A stretch of DNA of 54,529 nucleotides from Candidatus Woesearchaeota archaeon (GTDB lineage: Archaea > Nanobdellota > Nanobdellia > Woesearchaeales > JACPBO01): the NCBI GenBank assembly GCA_016180285.1, contig JACPBO010000003.1:1-54529 (forward strand). The letters are read 5' to 3'. A program made the translations under genes and the position numbers. Shown one piece after another: positions 16,394 through 25,948 of this stretch. The notes under the pieces are model-generated. The model searched no databases, had not been told where the DNA came from, and saw nothing but the letters and a program-made list of their open reading frames with translations. Within the stretch, counting starts at the first letter, position 1, and each line of letters opens with the position of its first letter.

Positions 16394-16964
16394 ATCTGCC
16401 GTATCTGGGCAGATATTTTAAAAATATTTGCTTGCTGAATTTATATTCCTTCAGGTCAATGCCCCTTTTTAAGTAAATGAAGTCCAATAATGTTTTTTCC
16501 AGATCGCTGTAATTTAAAAAAAGCTTATTTGAAGTTTTTATCCTTTTAAGCCCAAAAAAAAGGGAGGGCTTTACTTTAATGAAAAGAAAGCTTGTGCCGG
16601 CAATTTTCATAGGCTTGAGCCTGTTAAACTTGTCATTGATAACATAGTTTACTGGAAAGACTTCATGTGTAAGATTCAGGAATTTTAATGCTGAATTCAG
16701 CCCAAAATACCATTTTACTCCCTTAAGCTTCAACCCTGCTGACAATAATTCATACGGAGAGTATCCGATTCCATTGAGCTTTTTTTCTTCATAGCTTTTA
16801 AGGTAGTATATCCCCCTGAAGATAGTTGCCAGGTAGCCTTTGTTCAGCAAAAGTTTTCTTAAAGAGAGCCTGTTAAACCCGTACTTATCGGCAAGGCTGT
16901 CTAAATCTCTTCTTAGTATAATCTTGCTTTTCATCTCTCTTAAGGCAATCTCTGTTTTTTTCAT
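16377..16964 (-). CDS. AbiEi-like winged-helix antitoxin, module 2
   Basis: The 195-residue protein has the AbiEi layout. A helical N-terminus and wing end in a Y-L-x3-FRGIYYL motif (about residues 44-55), followed by an effector domain with WYFGLNSALKFLNL and a late DLEKTLLDFIYLKRG motif, which is typical of AbiEi-type antitoxins and transcriptional repressors. AAAGGTGG lies about nine bases upstream of the ATG, and a TATTTAAAT box lies at 17001-17009. It is the first gene of the pair with the AbiEii toxin. Its stop codon is embedded in an inverted repeat. Confidence 0.82.
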   Translation of the reverse strand: MKKTEIALREMKSKIILRRDLDSLADKYGFNRLSLRKLLLNKGYLATIFRGIYYLKSYEEKKLNGIGYSPYELLSAGLKLKGVKWYFGLNSALKFLNLTHEVFPVNYVINDKFNRLKPMKIAGTSFLFIKVKPSLFFGLKRIKTSNKLFLNYSDLEKTLLDFIYLKRGIDLKEYKFSKQIFLKYLPRYGRLLEIK

Positions 16965-16973
16965 ATTACATTT

Positions 16974-17009
16974 CCACCTTTTAGTTGAAATATGATATAC
17001 TATTTAAAT
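16974..17009 (-). promoter_or_regulatory. TATA box and ribosome binding site of TA module 2
   Basis: The minus-strand TATA box lies at 17001-17009 (ATTTAAATA) and AAGGTGG at 16974-16980, ahead of the ATG at 16962-16964. The promoter lies inside the DNA bounded by the two direct repeats, so the module carries its own expression signals. Confidence 0.5.
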
Positions 17010-17048
17010 GTTTTGTTTTACTTTAAATCAGAACTATATGAAATTATG

Positions 17049-17069
17049 TTTACCAATCTTCCCAGGAAG
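17049..17069. repeat. direct repeat, copy 2 (3' end of surface-protein gene)
   Basis: This is the second copy of the 21-base repeat at 15300-15320. Here it is the genuine 3' end of the 812-residue surface-protein gene and encodes its last residues SWEDW and the stop. Together the copies bracket 1.73 kb that contains only the AbiE-like module. Confidence 0.8.
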
Positions 17070-19488
17070 TTGTTGTGCCGCCAGTGGTTGTTGTGCCTGT
17101 TTCTGCACCTGTAAGCACTACTCCGCTTGATTCGGGTATTGCGTTGCATGTATTGGAGATATCGCCTGATTCAAAGACAATGCAGATTGTATCATAATAA
17201 CTAAAGCTGTACTTTGTGATTATTGCGTCTCCGGTTAGAGAGAATGATTCGCCTTCATTAAGGGATTTTGTTTCGTTAAAGATTGGCTTGTTAAAATTCG
17301 AGCTGCTGACATAAATGTTGAACTTTGTATCATCTTCAACTGCCTTGACATAAGCGGATATTTTATATAAGTACTGGAATGCATTCTGCGTTATGTTTAT
17401 TGTTGCATTTTCAAAAGGAACAGCAGGAGACCTTTCTGCGGATACTGTAGCTGCTGCCTGGAAAACTCCCGGTGCAGTTTCAACCATTGCAACATTTGAC
17501 GGAACTGATTCAATGCTTGACTTGCATATCTCGCTTGTCCAGTATTCTGTGCCTAGATAGGCGCTTGCAAAGAGCTTGTCAACATTCTCTCTCCATTCAT
17601 TCAGCTGATCATCACCCCAGATCAATGATGAGAATCCCGACAACCCGGAGAATTTTGTGAGAGCAAAGTCAAGGCGGCCAAAGAAGTCGCGCACTGCTCT
17701 CTGATTTTGAGCTGTATCTGCTTCTGCCATTATTTCGGCTTTCTTTTTATCATCCCCACAATTGCCTTTACAGTCCGTGGCTTTTCCATTTTCAAAAGTT
17801 ACAACAGCAACACCTGACGGGATAGTGCTAACTCTTCCTGTAGTATCAACAACACCATTCAAATCAATATTATTCAAATTTGCTCCGCTAACATAAAAAT
17901 ACTGCGTTCCAGGAGCTCCGCTGAATATAAGGTTAGATGTATCTGCATATATATCGGCATATTTCGTATAACTTATCATTGCAGCAGTTTCAACACCATC
18001 TTCAGTATAATAAGAATAGTCATAATTTATTTTTCCGATTTCTTTGCCTGCGACATCTGTAATTGTCCCTGTATGTGATGTGTGGGTTGTTTTCTTATCA
18101 GGATATTTATCTTTTTCTTTTTGAGTTTTTAATTTATTGTAATCATCAACGCTGATTGAATTGCCTTGAGCATCATAATAGCGGGTCTCGAATATTTCTG
18201 TTATTGAAATATGACTATTTGCATTTGAATTGTCTGTTGTCACTCGCCTTATTGGCGTTGTTCCATCGCTGGCCATAAACGTAACTGTTGATTTCTCATC
18301 AGTTTGACCGCCATGGGTTATAGTTGCTGTTCTTAAATTAGTTCCGTCTTTATTTATTACGCTTAATGTATCAGTACCAGTAGCTGTTACGATATCGCCC
18401 GCCGCCGTATTTACTCCAAGACTGCTATAAACACCAGGAGTCATAGTAGCCATGACCATACTACTGCCTTCCCAGGTCATTATAACAACAGACCCTGCTG
18501 TGAAACTCTTGTCTTTATCATTAAATTTGTAGTTTTCTGTTACTGTTGTGGCGGTTCCATATTTTGTGACTTTTATAACTGTTCCATCATTTGCAACTGG
18601 ATTCCAGTTACTGCCATCATATTGCCAATAGTTTCCATCAGTTGTTTTCATTACAGGCGTTACTCCATCTGAAGAAACATAACCTGCGTCAGAAGCCCCA
18701 ACATGACCAGCCGTAAATGTATTAATGTTTTCAGTTTTTTTAGCTTCTGCGTTTAGAATAGTTGACCTCTCTTTTGCAGCTATTTGTGTAGCATAAACTG
18801 TTGTATCGCCCCCTACTATCATGTAGCCAATAACTTTATTAGCATTATCTTTAACTTCTTTGACATCATAAGTTGGTGATTTCGCTGTTGCGCCTTCAGT
18901 AGTTGTCAAACCAGGTATGTACACGTTTTTATAAGCAGCACTTAATTGCTCATCAGTTAAACCTGAATCATGGTTTGATTTTTTAAAGTCTGCTTCTGAT
19001 ATCAGTGTTGTTGTTTTTACTATTACTGCCTCTGGCGCTACTTGTGTTTGTATATCTGATTTTTCGTTTATCGATTCTGAAGCTGCCTGATAAGTGGGCT
19101 GTAAAAAATTAGCCAACCTAACATCTCCTTTTTTATAGGATTCCCATTCAGACCATCCCGTACCGCCATCAGTACTATATTTTATGTTGTCATTATTGCT
19201 ATATGTACCTGCGTCAGATGTATCCACTAGTTTTTGAACTCCTTCTTTGAAATCTAAGTATTTTAATGTAGTACTATCTGAATACTCTTTGTTATCTTTA
19301 CTGTACAACCATTTTCCGTCAGAACTCCATTTATAATAACCTTCCATATAAGTCCATCCCCTGCCTCCAGTAAACCCAATAGCTGCATCATATCGAATAA
19401 TTATTTTATCAGTCCCGATAACATTACTTAAACTAACCAGCCAGAGTAACAATACAACTGCAACCACCGCCGATATTGTCTTTTTCAT
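17050..19488 (-). CDS. secreted repeat-rich surface protein ending in SWEDW
   Basis: The 812-residue protein has an N-terminal signal peptide or anchor (MKKTISAVVAVVLLLWLVSL). The first 500 residues are Thr-, Asp- and Gly-rich and beta-rich, with short repeated turns such as the YSTDGGTGWSEW type. A distinct C-terminal domain follows (about residues 600-700, with LDFALTKFSGLSGFSSLIWG and an ICKSS motif). The protein closes with a Thr/Gly linker and the terminal SWEDW. It overlaps the upstream 380-residue gene by four bases and is the last gene of the second surface cassette. A cell-surface location is well supported; the function is unknown. Its 3' end is duplicated at 15300. Confidence 0.85.
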   Translation of the reverse strand: MKKTISAVVAVVLLLWLVSLSNVIGTDKIIIRYDAAIGFTGGRGWTYMEGYYKWSSDGKWLYSKDNKEYSDSTTLKYLDFKEGVQKLVDTSDAGTYSNNDNIKYSTDGGTGWSEWESYKKGDVRLANFLQPTYQAASESINEKSDIQTQVAPEAVIVKTTTLISEADFKKSNHDSGLTDEQLSAAYKNVYIPGLTTTEGATAKSPTYDVKEVKDNANKVIGYMIVGGDTTVYATQIAAKERSTILNAEAKKTENINTFTAGHVGASDAGYVSSDGVTPVMKTTDGNYWQYDGSNWNPVANDGTVIKVTKYGTATTVTENYKFNDKDKSFTAGSVVIMTWEGSSMVMATMTPGVYSSLGVNTAAGDIVTATGTDTLSVINKDGTNLRTATITHGGQTDEKSTVTFMASDGTTPIRRVTTDNSNANSHISITEIFETRYYDAQGNSISVDDYNKLKTQKEKDKYPDKKTTHTSHTGTITDVAGKEIGKINYDYSYYTEDGVETAAMISYTKYADIYADTSNLIFSGAPGTQYFYVSGANLNNIDLNGVVDTTGRVSTIPSGVAVVTFENGKATDCKGNCGDDKKKAEIMAEADTAQNQRAVRDFFGRLDFALTKFSGLSGFSSLIWGDDQLNEWRENVDKLFASAYLGTEYWTSEICKSSIESVPSNVAMVETAPGVFQAAATVSAERSPAVPFENATINITQNAFQYLYKISAYVKAVEDDTKFNIYVSSSNFNKPIFNETKSLNEGESFSLTGDAIITKYSFSYYDTICIVFESGDISNTCNAIPESSGVVLTGAETGTTTTGGTTTSWEDW

Positions 19489-20627
19489 TTTTTTAAGCTA
19501 TACATCGCCCTTCCGATCTCCCTGATTTCGCTTGGTTTAAGTTTTGACAAGTCTATCAAATTTTCAGGTATATCTGGATGCACGTCTTTATAATCTTTGT
19601 TAATGGAGATTATATTTTGAAATCTGTTTCTCAGATTTTGCTCTGTCCTTAAGTATGAAGAGACCATGTTAAGGGCATCAATTGCAACTTCTCTTGTGGC
19701 TATTCCATCATCTTTCTCAAAAGCATAAAAATAAAATAAGGGCATAAATGCAGCAGGCCCCAGTGTTCCATGATGCAACCTAAATCCAATTGCACACAAA
19801 TCTTTTGTCTTATCACCGGTGCCCCTTTCTGATTCATCTATTATGAAGTGATAGACTGCCTCCCATATGTTGTCTTCTATAAACTGATTTGCTACGATAT
19901 TTATAAACTCATCTTTGCCTCTTGCTAGTTTGCTTGTTCTTTCATAAAGTTCCAGAAAGTCTGGTTTTATAAATTCTTTGTAGAAAAGTTCATCAAAACT
20001 CCCTTTTTCTTTCAATAATATGTCAGGCGTGTCTAGCAATGACCATGCTCCATCACCTATCGCCATATAACCGCTTAAATCGTGTACAATGACTCTCTGT
20101 TCAGCATCGTAACAAACGGGAAGTAAGGCTGCTGCATTTGTTTTGGGGCTTCTTAAAATAATGTGAGTGTAGCTGACTAATTTATCTTCAATTGTCAAAC
20201 TCTTTTCTTTTTTCTCTATGATAGTTCCAAAAACAACCTGTGGGCTATCGTTATGTTTTGTTTTAATACGGGTTACAAATAAGTATTCGCCAAAGTCAGC
20301 CAGATACATGTTGATATCTTCTAAGCTCTTTGCATTCATTCCAAGATTATTTGTCGAATATAGCAGGTCTGTAATTATTTCATCATGGCGTTTTGTGCGC
20401 TTTTCGGATATTTCATCAATACTTTCTTTCTGAAGCTCTGCAATTTTTTTTAGCAACTCATCATGCTCCTGCTGATTCATGACATATTTTCTTTGCATTT
20501 CCTGGCCAAGTTTAGTTTTTAATTCTTCCCCCTTCAATGCCGTTGGGACCAAGGATAGAACAATTCCAAAACATAAGGCACTTATGGTCTTTCTTTGCAA
20601 ATTTGATGTTTTTATTGTTTCATTCAT
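19485..20627 (-). CDS. secreted helical protein of unknown function, surface cassette 2
   Basis: The 380-residue protein begins with a basic stretch and a hydrophobic segment (ISALCFGIVLSLVPTAL, about residues 15-31), probably a signal peptide. A coiled-coil region follows (about 35-90), then a globular domain with an HHGTLGPAAFMPLFYFYAF segment. No family is recognised. The gene lies six bases after the 1009-residue surface-protein gene and overlaps the 812-residue gene by four bases, so it is translated as part of the same operon. It might be an accessory or processing factor for the exported proteins, but this is context only. Confidence 0.78.
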   Translation of the reverse strand: MNETIKTSNLQRKTISALCFGIVLSLVPTALKGEELKTKLGQEMQRKYVMNQQEHDELLKKIAELQKESIDEISEKRTKRHDEIITDLLYSTNNLGMNAKSLEDINMYLADFGEYLFVTRIKTKHNDSPQVVFGTIIEKKEKSLTIEDKLVSYTHIILRSPKTNAAALLPVCYDAEQRVIVHDLSGYMAIGDGAWSLLDTPDILLKEKGSFDELFYKEFIKPDFLELYERTSKLARGKDEFINIVANQFIEDNIWEAVYHFIIDESERGTGDKTKDLCAIGFRLHHGTLGPAAFMPLFYFYAFEKDDGIATREVAIDALNMVSSYLRTEQNLRNRFQNIISINKDYKDVHPDIPENLIDLSKLKPSEIREIGRAMYSLKK

Positions 20628-20633
20628 TTTATC

Positions 20634-23600
20634 TCAAATCTCCTTGCAATAATCCTTGTCTGTCAGCTTCCATCCTTTGCCAATTGACTTGAAATCTTGT
20701 ATAATATCGCCTATTAATGAAAGTGTGTCAGTTATTGTACAAAACATATAACCTGGGCCTGAAGTTCCGACTAATGGCTTACAATACCACGCTGCAAGTG
20801 TCCCTAATAAACTCAGCGGATCAGACAGCATATCCTTAATCATGCCCATATAATAATCAAACATTGCAGTGTAGGGAAATACCTTAAAGATTTCTCCTAC
20901 AAAATACTTGCATGTTTCCTGGCTTTGGACTGCATCACAAGCGGAAATTGGAATTCCCTGCGGCACTTCATTCTTTAGGCAGTCTATGTACTGGCATTTT
21001 ATCTGCCTGTATTTTTCAAGGTTATATATGATGCCAGGAACGCAGAATGTCAGCATACTCAATACAATGCTGTCTTTAGGATTCATATAGCCTCCAGGGT
21101 CTCTGCCTGTAAATTGCCCTTCATAGCTAAGGGGAGTTTTTCCAGTCCAATCATGAAGAAAATCGCCACCCATTTTTCCAATTATGTTCTCGCTTGTCCA
21201 CTTTTGATATTGTCCAATAATATTTTTATCGCCATAATAAAGATTGCAGGAAACGAATTTGCAAAAGCCATCCAATAGATCCGCCGCGCCTTTTAAACCA
21301 GTTGATGAAATCTCGGTTGTTGCATCAGTTTTTGCCTTTATTATACTGGTGACGCCTATAGGAATAAAAGACAGAGCAGTTGTGATCTTGCCAAGAGCTT
21401 CCAATAGCGCTTTTAACTTTCCGAATGTATACAGCAATCCGCAGATCTTCTCCGCATAATAAAGAAATTTCTTCAATGTGCTTATCCATTTATTGCCCAC
21501 AATCCAGTTGTCTTTTTCTTTCTTTATTTTATCCTCAATGTTCTGCCCGAATTCGCCAAGATCGCTTTTATAGAAATTCACAGCCAAGCTCAGATTCTCA
21601 ACTTCAGGGTAGCCGGCTATTGTATTGCCGACCTGCGACATTATGTTAAGCGAACAGTTATAGGTTAGCTCTGTAAGATTGTCTGCTGTTGCTGCAAACT
21701 GCAGTAAAACATAAGGGTTTGTGCTCTGCTCTGCGTTTATCAGCGAAGGAGTTTCAGACAAATAATTTGTATCGCCAGCGCAGCTTCCCAGCTCCATGCT
21801 AAGAATCTGCGCATCTGGGTTTAAAGCAGTCAAAGGAATGCTGAAGTACATCCTCTGCTCGATAAGGTCCATCACGCCCAAGTCAAGCGCATAAGGCATT
21901 GCCACTACATCTCCGACTTCCCAGTAATTCGGAGAAGTTTCATTGCCAACAGCAAGAATAACAATCGGGTAAGAATAAAGCAATGAATTTCCAAAGGGAT
22001 CTGAAAAATTAAATTTCAAATAAGCTGACAAATAGCCAGATGCAACTGCTGAAGTCTGCCATGAGCAGCTCCATTTTGAGCTTCCTAAATCAACACATGC
22101 GCCCGGCTCAGCTTCCCCTAAGCCGATGCCTGAAAAATTAGCATTTGCATTTAAATCCTTGTCTTCTGTTACATTAACAACAATAGTCAATAAATCCCCT
22201 GATTTTGTATAGTTATGGCTGCCCAAGGCATCATAGGATGATGCAATTATTGAATCAAGCGAAGGCGTTAATAAGTCTGCTTTTACTGTTCCATAAGTAA
22301 GGCCAGTGTAAGCATTGCCTGACCTGTCCTTTAAATCGCCGTAGATCAATATCTTGCCTTCAGCATTGTTTGCGAGCGTTGAAGTTATATTGTACCAATA
22401 GCAATTCCATGTTGATCCGGATACTGTGCAGTTGTTTGATTTTACAGACGCCCCCCCACCAATAGCGCTTAAGTCAAGATAAACAGCATCAATGCCGGAC
22501 TCTGCTTCTGTTATTGTAACCTTCAATGTATTATAGCCGGAAACAACATAGCTCGTGCTGTTATGCATATTGGTTGTCCCAATGAATGTTACATCAGGAG
22601 CAGTATTATCAATCCCAAAAGTATATGTTATCTGCTCTGTCTTTGCATTGCCTGCGCCATCAACTGCTGTTACATTTATGACCTTAGTTGAATTTGCCGT
22701 TACAATCCTGCTGTTCCAATAGCATGTGAATGGCCCTGGCCCAGTGCAGCTGTCTGCTGTAACTGACGCAGCATAGCTTGGATTTATTTTCGACAAGTCA
22801 GCTGAAACAGTTGGAACTGTTCCTGAATCATCATTAACATCAACTGAGATGGTTGCTGAAATTCCTGCAGCAGGGATATAATAAACTGAAACATCATTGC
22901 TTTTTATTGCGAATGATGCTGCGTCAATCGTAGGCGCGCTTAAATCAACAGATAATGTCTTGCATGAAGCAGATGATGAAAAATTAAATTTGTCATAAGC
23001 AGTTATGCAGACTGAAACATCGCTGCTTGCTGCTGCCAGCTGCGAGGAATTAACGCCGAATGCGCCTGAAACAGCGCATAATGATGAATTCAGGATTATT
23101 TTCTGCAAAAACGCATTATTGCCGTAAACATCAATATTGTTTATCCCTGAGCATTTTCCGGAGCATGTTGAATCGGCGCATGCCGTGTCATTTATAGAAT
23201 AAGAAAAAGAAACATTTGCTATTCCGACAGATGTCTGTGCTGCGCCAAAAGAGGAAATAATTGGAACTTGGTTGTCCACTGTTATCTGGGAAGCTTGTGT
23301 TGCCTGCGAAACATTAGCATCATTCCATAAATAAAGCGTTACAGTGTAGCTTTTCGGAGTTATCGGGAATTGTGTGGAAGAGTAGCTGCATTGGAACAGC
23401 CCGCCGCCTACATTAACACAATTTGAAAAATTGTCAGTTCCAAACCTGACCTGATTCGGGGTTATATCAGAATCTCCGTCAAGATCTGCCTGGGCGGTTA
23501 TTAATGTTTTGTCATCTTGTCTTCTATATCCATTAACGCCATCCTTGCCGCTTATTGTATAAACAGAAAAGCTTGTTGCAATTGCATTTGCGCTGTAAAC

Positions 23601-23663
23601 AGGGATGAGAATAATCAAAGCTATCATAAAAAGGGCAATCGAAACAATTTTCTTATTCAACAT
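20634..23663 (-). CDS. large secreted Ig-like Cys-rich surface protein (paralogue of 5202-11159)
   Basis: The 1009-residue protein has a signal peptide (hydrophobic core, then PVYSANA about residue 27) very like that of the 1985-residue protein. Several Ig-like beta domains follow (to about residue 600) with spaced Cys pairs and repeated DNTAP or DLSAP-type domain boundaries. Helical and Cys-rich modules come after that. The block C-x-PGI-x3-L-x2-YR (near residue 880) with C-x-AV-x2-Q-x2-C is shared with the giant protein at 5202. It follows the QITVF gene at 23672 by eight bases. The pairing of QITVF gene then giant gene is the same as in the other cassette, so the two loci are probably duplicates that diverged. 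Confidence 0.87.
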   Translation of the reverse strand: MLNKKIVSIALFMIALIILIPVYSANAIATSFSVYTISGKDGVNGYRRQDDKTLITAQADLDGDSDITPNQVRFGTDNFSNCVNVGGGLFQCSYSSTQFPITPKSYTVTLYLWNDANVSQATQASQITVDNQVPIISSFGAAQTSVGIANVSFSYSINDTACADSTCSGKCSGINNIDVYGNNAFLQKIILNSSLCAVSGAFGVNSSQLAAASSDVSVCITAYDKFNFSSSASCKTLSVDLSAPTIDAASFAIKSNDVSVYYIPAAGISATISVDVNDDSGTVPTVSADLSKINPSYAASVTADSCTGPGPFTCYWNSRIVTANSTKVINVTAVDGAGNAKTEQITYTFGIDNTAPDVTFIGTTNMHNSTSYVVSGYNTLKVTITEAESGIDAVYLDLSAIGGGASVKSNNCTVSGSTWNCYWYNITSTLANNAEGKILIYGDLKDRSGNAYTGLTYGTVKADLLTPSLDSIIASSYDALGSHNYTKSGDLLTIVVNVTEDKDLNANANFSGIGLGEAEPGACVDLGSSKWSCSWQTSAVASGYLSAYLKFNFSDPFGNSLLYSYPIVILAVGNETSPNYWEVGDVVAMPYALDLGVMDLIEQRMYFSIPLTALNPDAQILSMELGSCAGDTNYLSETPSLINAEQSTNPYVLLQFAATADNLTELTYNCSLNIMSQVGNTIAGYPEVENLSLAVNFYKSDLGEFGQNIEDKIKKEKDNWIVGNKWISTLKKFLYYAEKICGLLYTFGKLKALLEALGKITTALSFIPIGVTSIIKAKTDATTEISSTGLKGAADLLDGFCKFVSCNLYYGDKNIIGQYQKWTSENIIGKMGGDFLHDWTGKTPLSYEGQFTGRDPGGYMNPKDSIVLSMLTFCVPGIIYNLEKYRQIKCQYIDCLKNEVPQGIPISACDAVQSQETCKYFVGEIFKVFPYTAMFDYYMGMIKDMLSDPLSLLGTLAAWYCKPLVGTSGPGYMFCTITDTLSLIGDIIQDFKSIGKGWKLTDKDYCKEI

Positions 23664-23671
23664 TTTATTTT

Positions 23672-25804
23672 TTACTCCCTGCTGAAAAGCGGCTCTAATT
23701 CAGGCCTTCTGTATTGCGCGCTATAATCAGATGTTTTGCCCATCTGCTCCAGATCCTCAATGTGCCTGAAGCTGTAAGGATCTGCCTGCACTATATAAAA
23801 TGTCACAAGATTGCTGCTGTCAAGCGAAGCAGCATTCACATTCCACAGCCCTGTTTCATTATTGAGCATAAGGCCGCCTGCTGTTACGCCGTCTTCTGCT
23901 TTGAACTTAACTTCAGGGATCGTATATTCAATATCGTCATGAAATAATCCTCCGCTTTCCTTTCTTGTTTCCTTCGGTATTGTTATTGCATCGTATAATA
24001 TATCGTTGACTGTAACTTCATATTTCCCCGGAATCAGGCTTATCTCAAATGTTTCACTGATGTTTTTTCTAAACTCAGATGCCTGCACAAAATCAACATC
24101 ATATGCAGAATTAACTCTGCTGAGCACCAGGCTTGAAATTTCTTTATCCGACAGGCTTAAAGGATTTGTATTCAGCACCCAATCTCCGGCTGCATTTTTC
24201 CTAAGCACTTTCTTCTTTATTGTAAAGTTCAATGTCCTATAAGGCTCCATGGATATTTTAACTGCTTTGTCTTCATTAAGTTTTGTATCCAAAGCAGACA
24301 GAGGAGAGTAATAATTCTCTTTCGCAAATGAAACAAGCCCGCCTGTGCAAATAGGAAACTTTGCATTTAATATTCCGTTCTCATCTGTGCTTCCGATAAA
24401 GCATGCATTTTCACCGCAGCCATAGCTTATCTGGGCATCTTTCAAGGCGGCTTTTGTTTTTGCATCTGTAATATTCATCGTTATATTGCCCGAATTTCTC
24501 TGATTTTGATTGCAGAAAAGCGACTTGCCAACATCTTCCTGTTTTTGCGCCGTATAGCTTTCGTTGAATGCTGCATTATTTCTTATATTCGCTTCAAGAG
24601 CTATCCAGAAAGTATAGCCTCTTTTATTCAGGTCATTCGGGCTTTTGATTTCAACAACAACAGGGTAAGAAACATCATAGTAGAACTCATACTGCTGCAT
24701 TCCGAAATTGAAGCTTTTAAAGCTGGTTGATGCTGATGCCGGAGTTATAAGCTCGCCTTCGCTGTTTATGTCAAAGTAAATCGGCCAGCCAAGGTAATTG
24801 AATCTGAATGAAAGGCCATTTGAAATTTCAGGAAGCACAACTTTATTGTAAAGCGCATCCTGATAGCCGCTGCCTGTTGTTATTCTTTTATAAGCCAGTG
24901 ATTTATTGACCTGCATTAAAGGAATATAAGCCATTAGAATTCCTTCGATCTTGTTTTTTGTTTCTGTTTTTGTCCAATATGTGCTTGGGCCAAAATCAAA
25001 CCTGTACTCAGATATTGTAGGAAGCTTTGACCTGTCAACATCTGAGAACGCTGAAATAAGATTCATCGTGTATCTCTCAAGATATCCGAAAACAGGCTCC
25101 ATCAATGCCAAATTCATCGCAGCATCATAAACATTTTTTAAATTTACAGGGACTTTGGCATTAAAATGCTGCATTGCATTTGTTGTTTGCTTCTTGATTG
25201 TAAGAGGGTAATCAACTGCGATAATGACCTGGTCTGTTATCAGCACTTTTGCATCTGCATTGGCAGTCGGCGTTATTGTAAATTCCGGGCTGAATGTTTT
25301 GTAATTATTTAGGCATTTTGGGAGTTCCCTGTTCACATATCTTTCAATCTGGGCTTTTATTGAAGTGCTGCCTTCCTCAAGAGGAGGAATCTTGCCAAAG
25401 CTGAATCGGCAGTTGCCGGAGCATGCATTCGGAGAGGTCATATAATACCAGTAAGGGATCTTGAAATTGCTGCCAGGAGAAAAGGCAACTGCATCTGATT
25501 CTGTCGGGTTGTTTGTCATTATGAAATATTGCGTATTAAGCAAATAAGAATCATCTAAGCTGATATAGCCGCCATGCTTTCCTATTTCCACAACAGCCTC
25601 TTCACCCAGCTTTGCAATGCACGATTCAGTGAATGTCCTTATTGGCTCAAGCTCTGCAGGAATCTGGTCTATAGTCGGCTTGAATTCTTGTTTTTTTTGT
25701 CCGACAAAAATAAGAATCCCTGCTGCAATGACGATGATCAGGCCGATTATTATAAATACTGTTATCTGGGCCTTTCTGCCTGAAAAACCTCTTTTAATGG
25801 GCAT
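23672..25804 (-). CDS. QITVF-type N-anchored surface protein (paralogue 2)
   Basis: The 710-residue protein has a basic head and KAQITVFIIIGLIIVIAAG as an N-terminal membrane helix (about residues 11-35), with the remainder predicted outside the cell. It aligns along its length with the protein at 11156-13186 (EPIR, SCIAKLG, HGGY, PYWYY, VDYPLTIK, YYDVSYPV, LKDAQISYGC). A carboxypeptidase-regulatory-like fold is suggested near residues 430-500 by the DENG-x-L-x-A motif and paired Cys. It opens the four-gene cassette down to 17050. The promoter has a palindromic TATA box (CTATATATAG) at 25835-25844. Confidence 0.86.
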   Translation of the reverse strand: MPIKRGFSGRKAQITVFIIIGLIIVIAAGILIFVGQKKQEFKPTIDQIPAELEPIRTFTESCIAKLGEEAVVEIGKHGGYISLDDSYLLNTQYFIMTNNPTESDAVAFSPGSNFKIPYWYYMTSPNACSGNCRFSFGKIPPLEEGSTSIKAQIERYVNRELPKCLNNYKTFSPEFTITPTANADAKVLITDQVIIAVDYPLTIKKQTTNAMQHFNAKVPVNLKNVYDAAMNLALMEPVFGYLERYTMNLISAFSDVDRSKLPTISEYRFDFGPSTYWTKTETKNKIEGILMAYIPLMQVNKSLAYKRITTGSGYQDALYNKVVLPEISNGLSFRFNYLGWPIYFDINSEGELITPASASTSFKSFNFGMQQYEFYYDVSYPVVVEIKSPNDLNKRGYTFWIALEANIRNNAAFNESYTAQKQEDVGKSLFCNQNQRNSGNITMNITDAKTKAALKDAQISYGCGENACFIGSTDENGILNAKFPICTGGLVSFAKENYYSPLSALDTKLNEDKAVKISMEPYRTLNFTIKKKVLRKNAAGDWVLNTNPLSLSDKEISSLVLSRVNSAYDVDFVQASEFRKNISETFEISLIPGKYEVTVNDILYDAITIPKETRKESGGLFHDDIEYTIPEVKFKAEDGVTAGGLMLNNETGLWNVNAASLDSSNLVTFYIVQADPYSFRHIEDLEQMGKTSDYSAQYRRPELEPLFSRE

Positions 25805-25834
25805 TTTTAGTATTAGCGATAACCTTTAAGATCA

Positions 25835-25943
25835 CTATATATAGTTTTCGGTTTTGGCTGGCTTTGATTTTCGTCACCAATATGCGGCGATGAAAAATGG
25901 AAAAGTATAAAAAGAAGTCAAATTAAGCAAAATAGAGGTGGGG
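25835..25943. promoter_or_regulatory. divergent promoters of surface cassette 2 and guaB
   Basis: CTATATATAG at 25835-25844 serves the minus-strand cassette, 31 bases before its start. AGTATAAAAAG at 25904-25914 and AGAGGTGGGG at 25934-25943 serve the plus-strand IMP dehydrogenase gene, which uses a TTG start at 25949. The strong ribosome binding site fixes that unusual start. Confidence 0.6.
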
Positions 25944-25948
25944 TTTGA

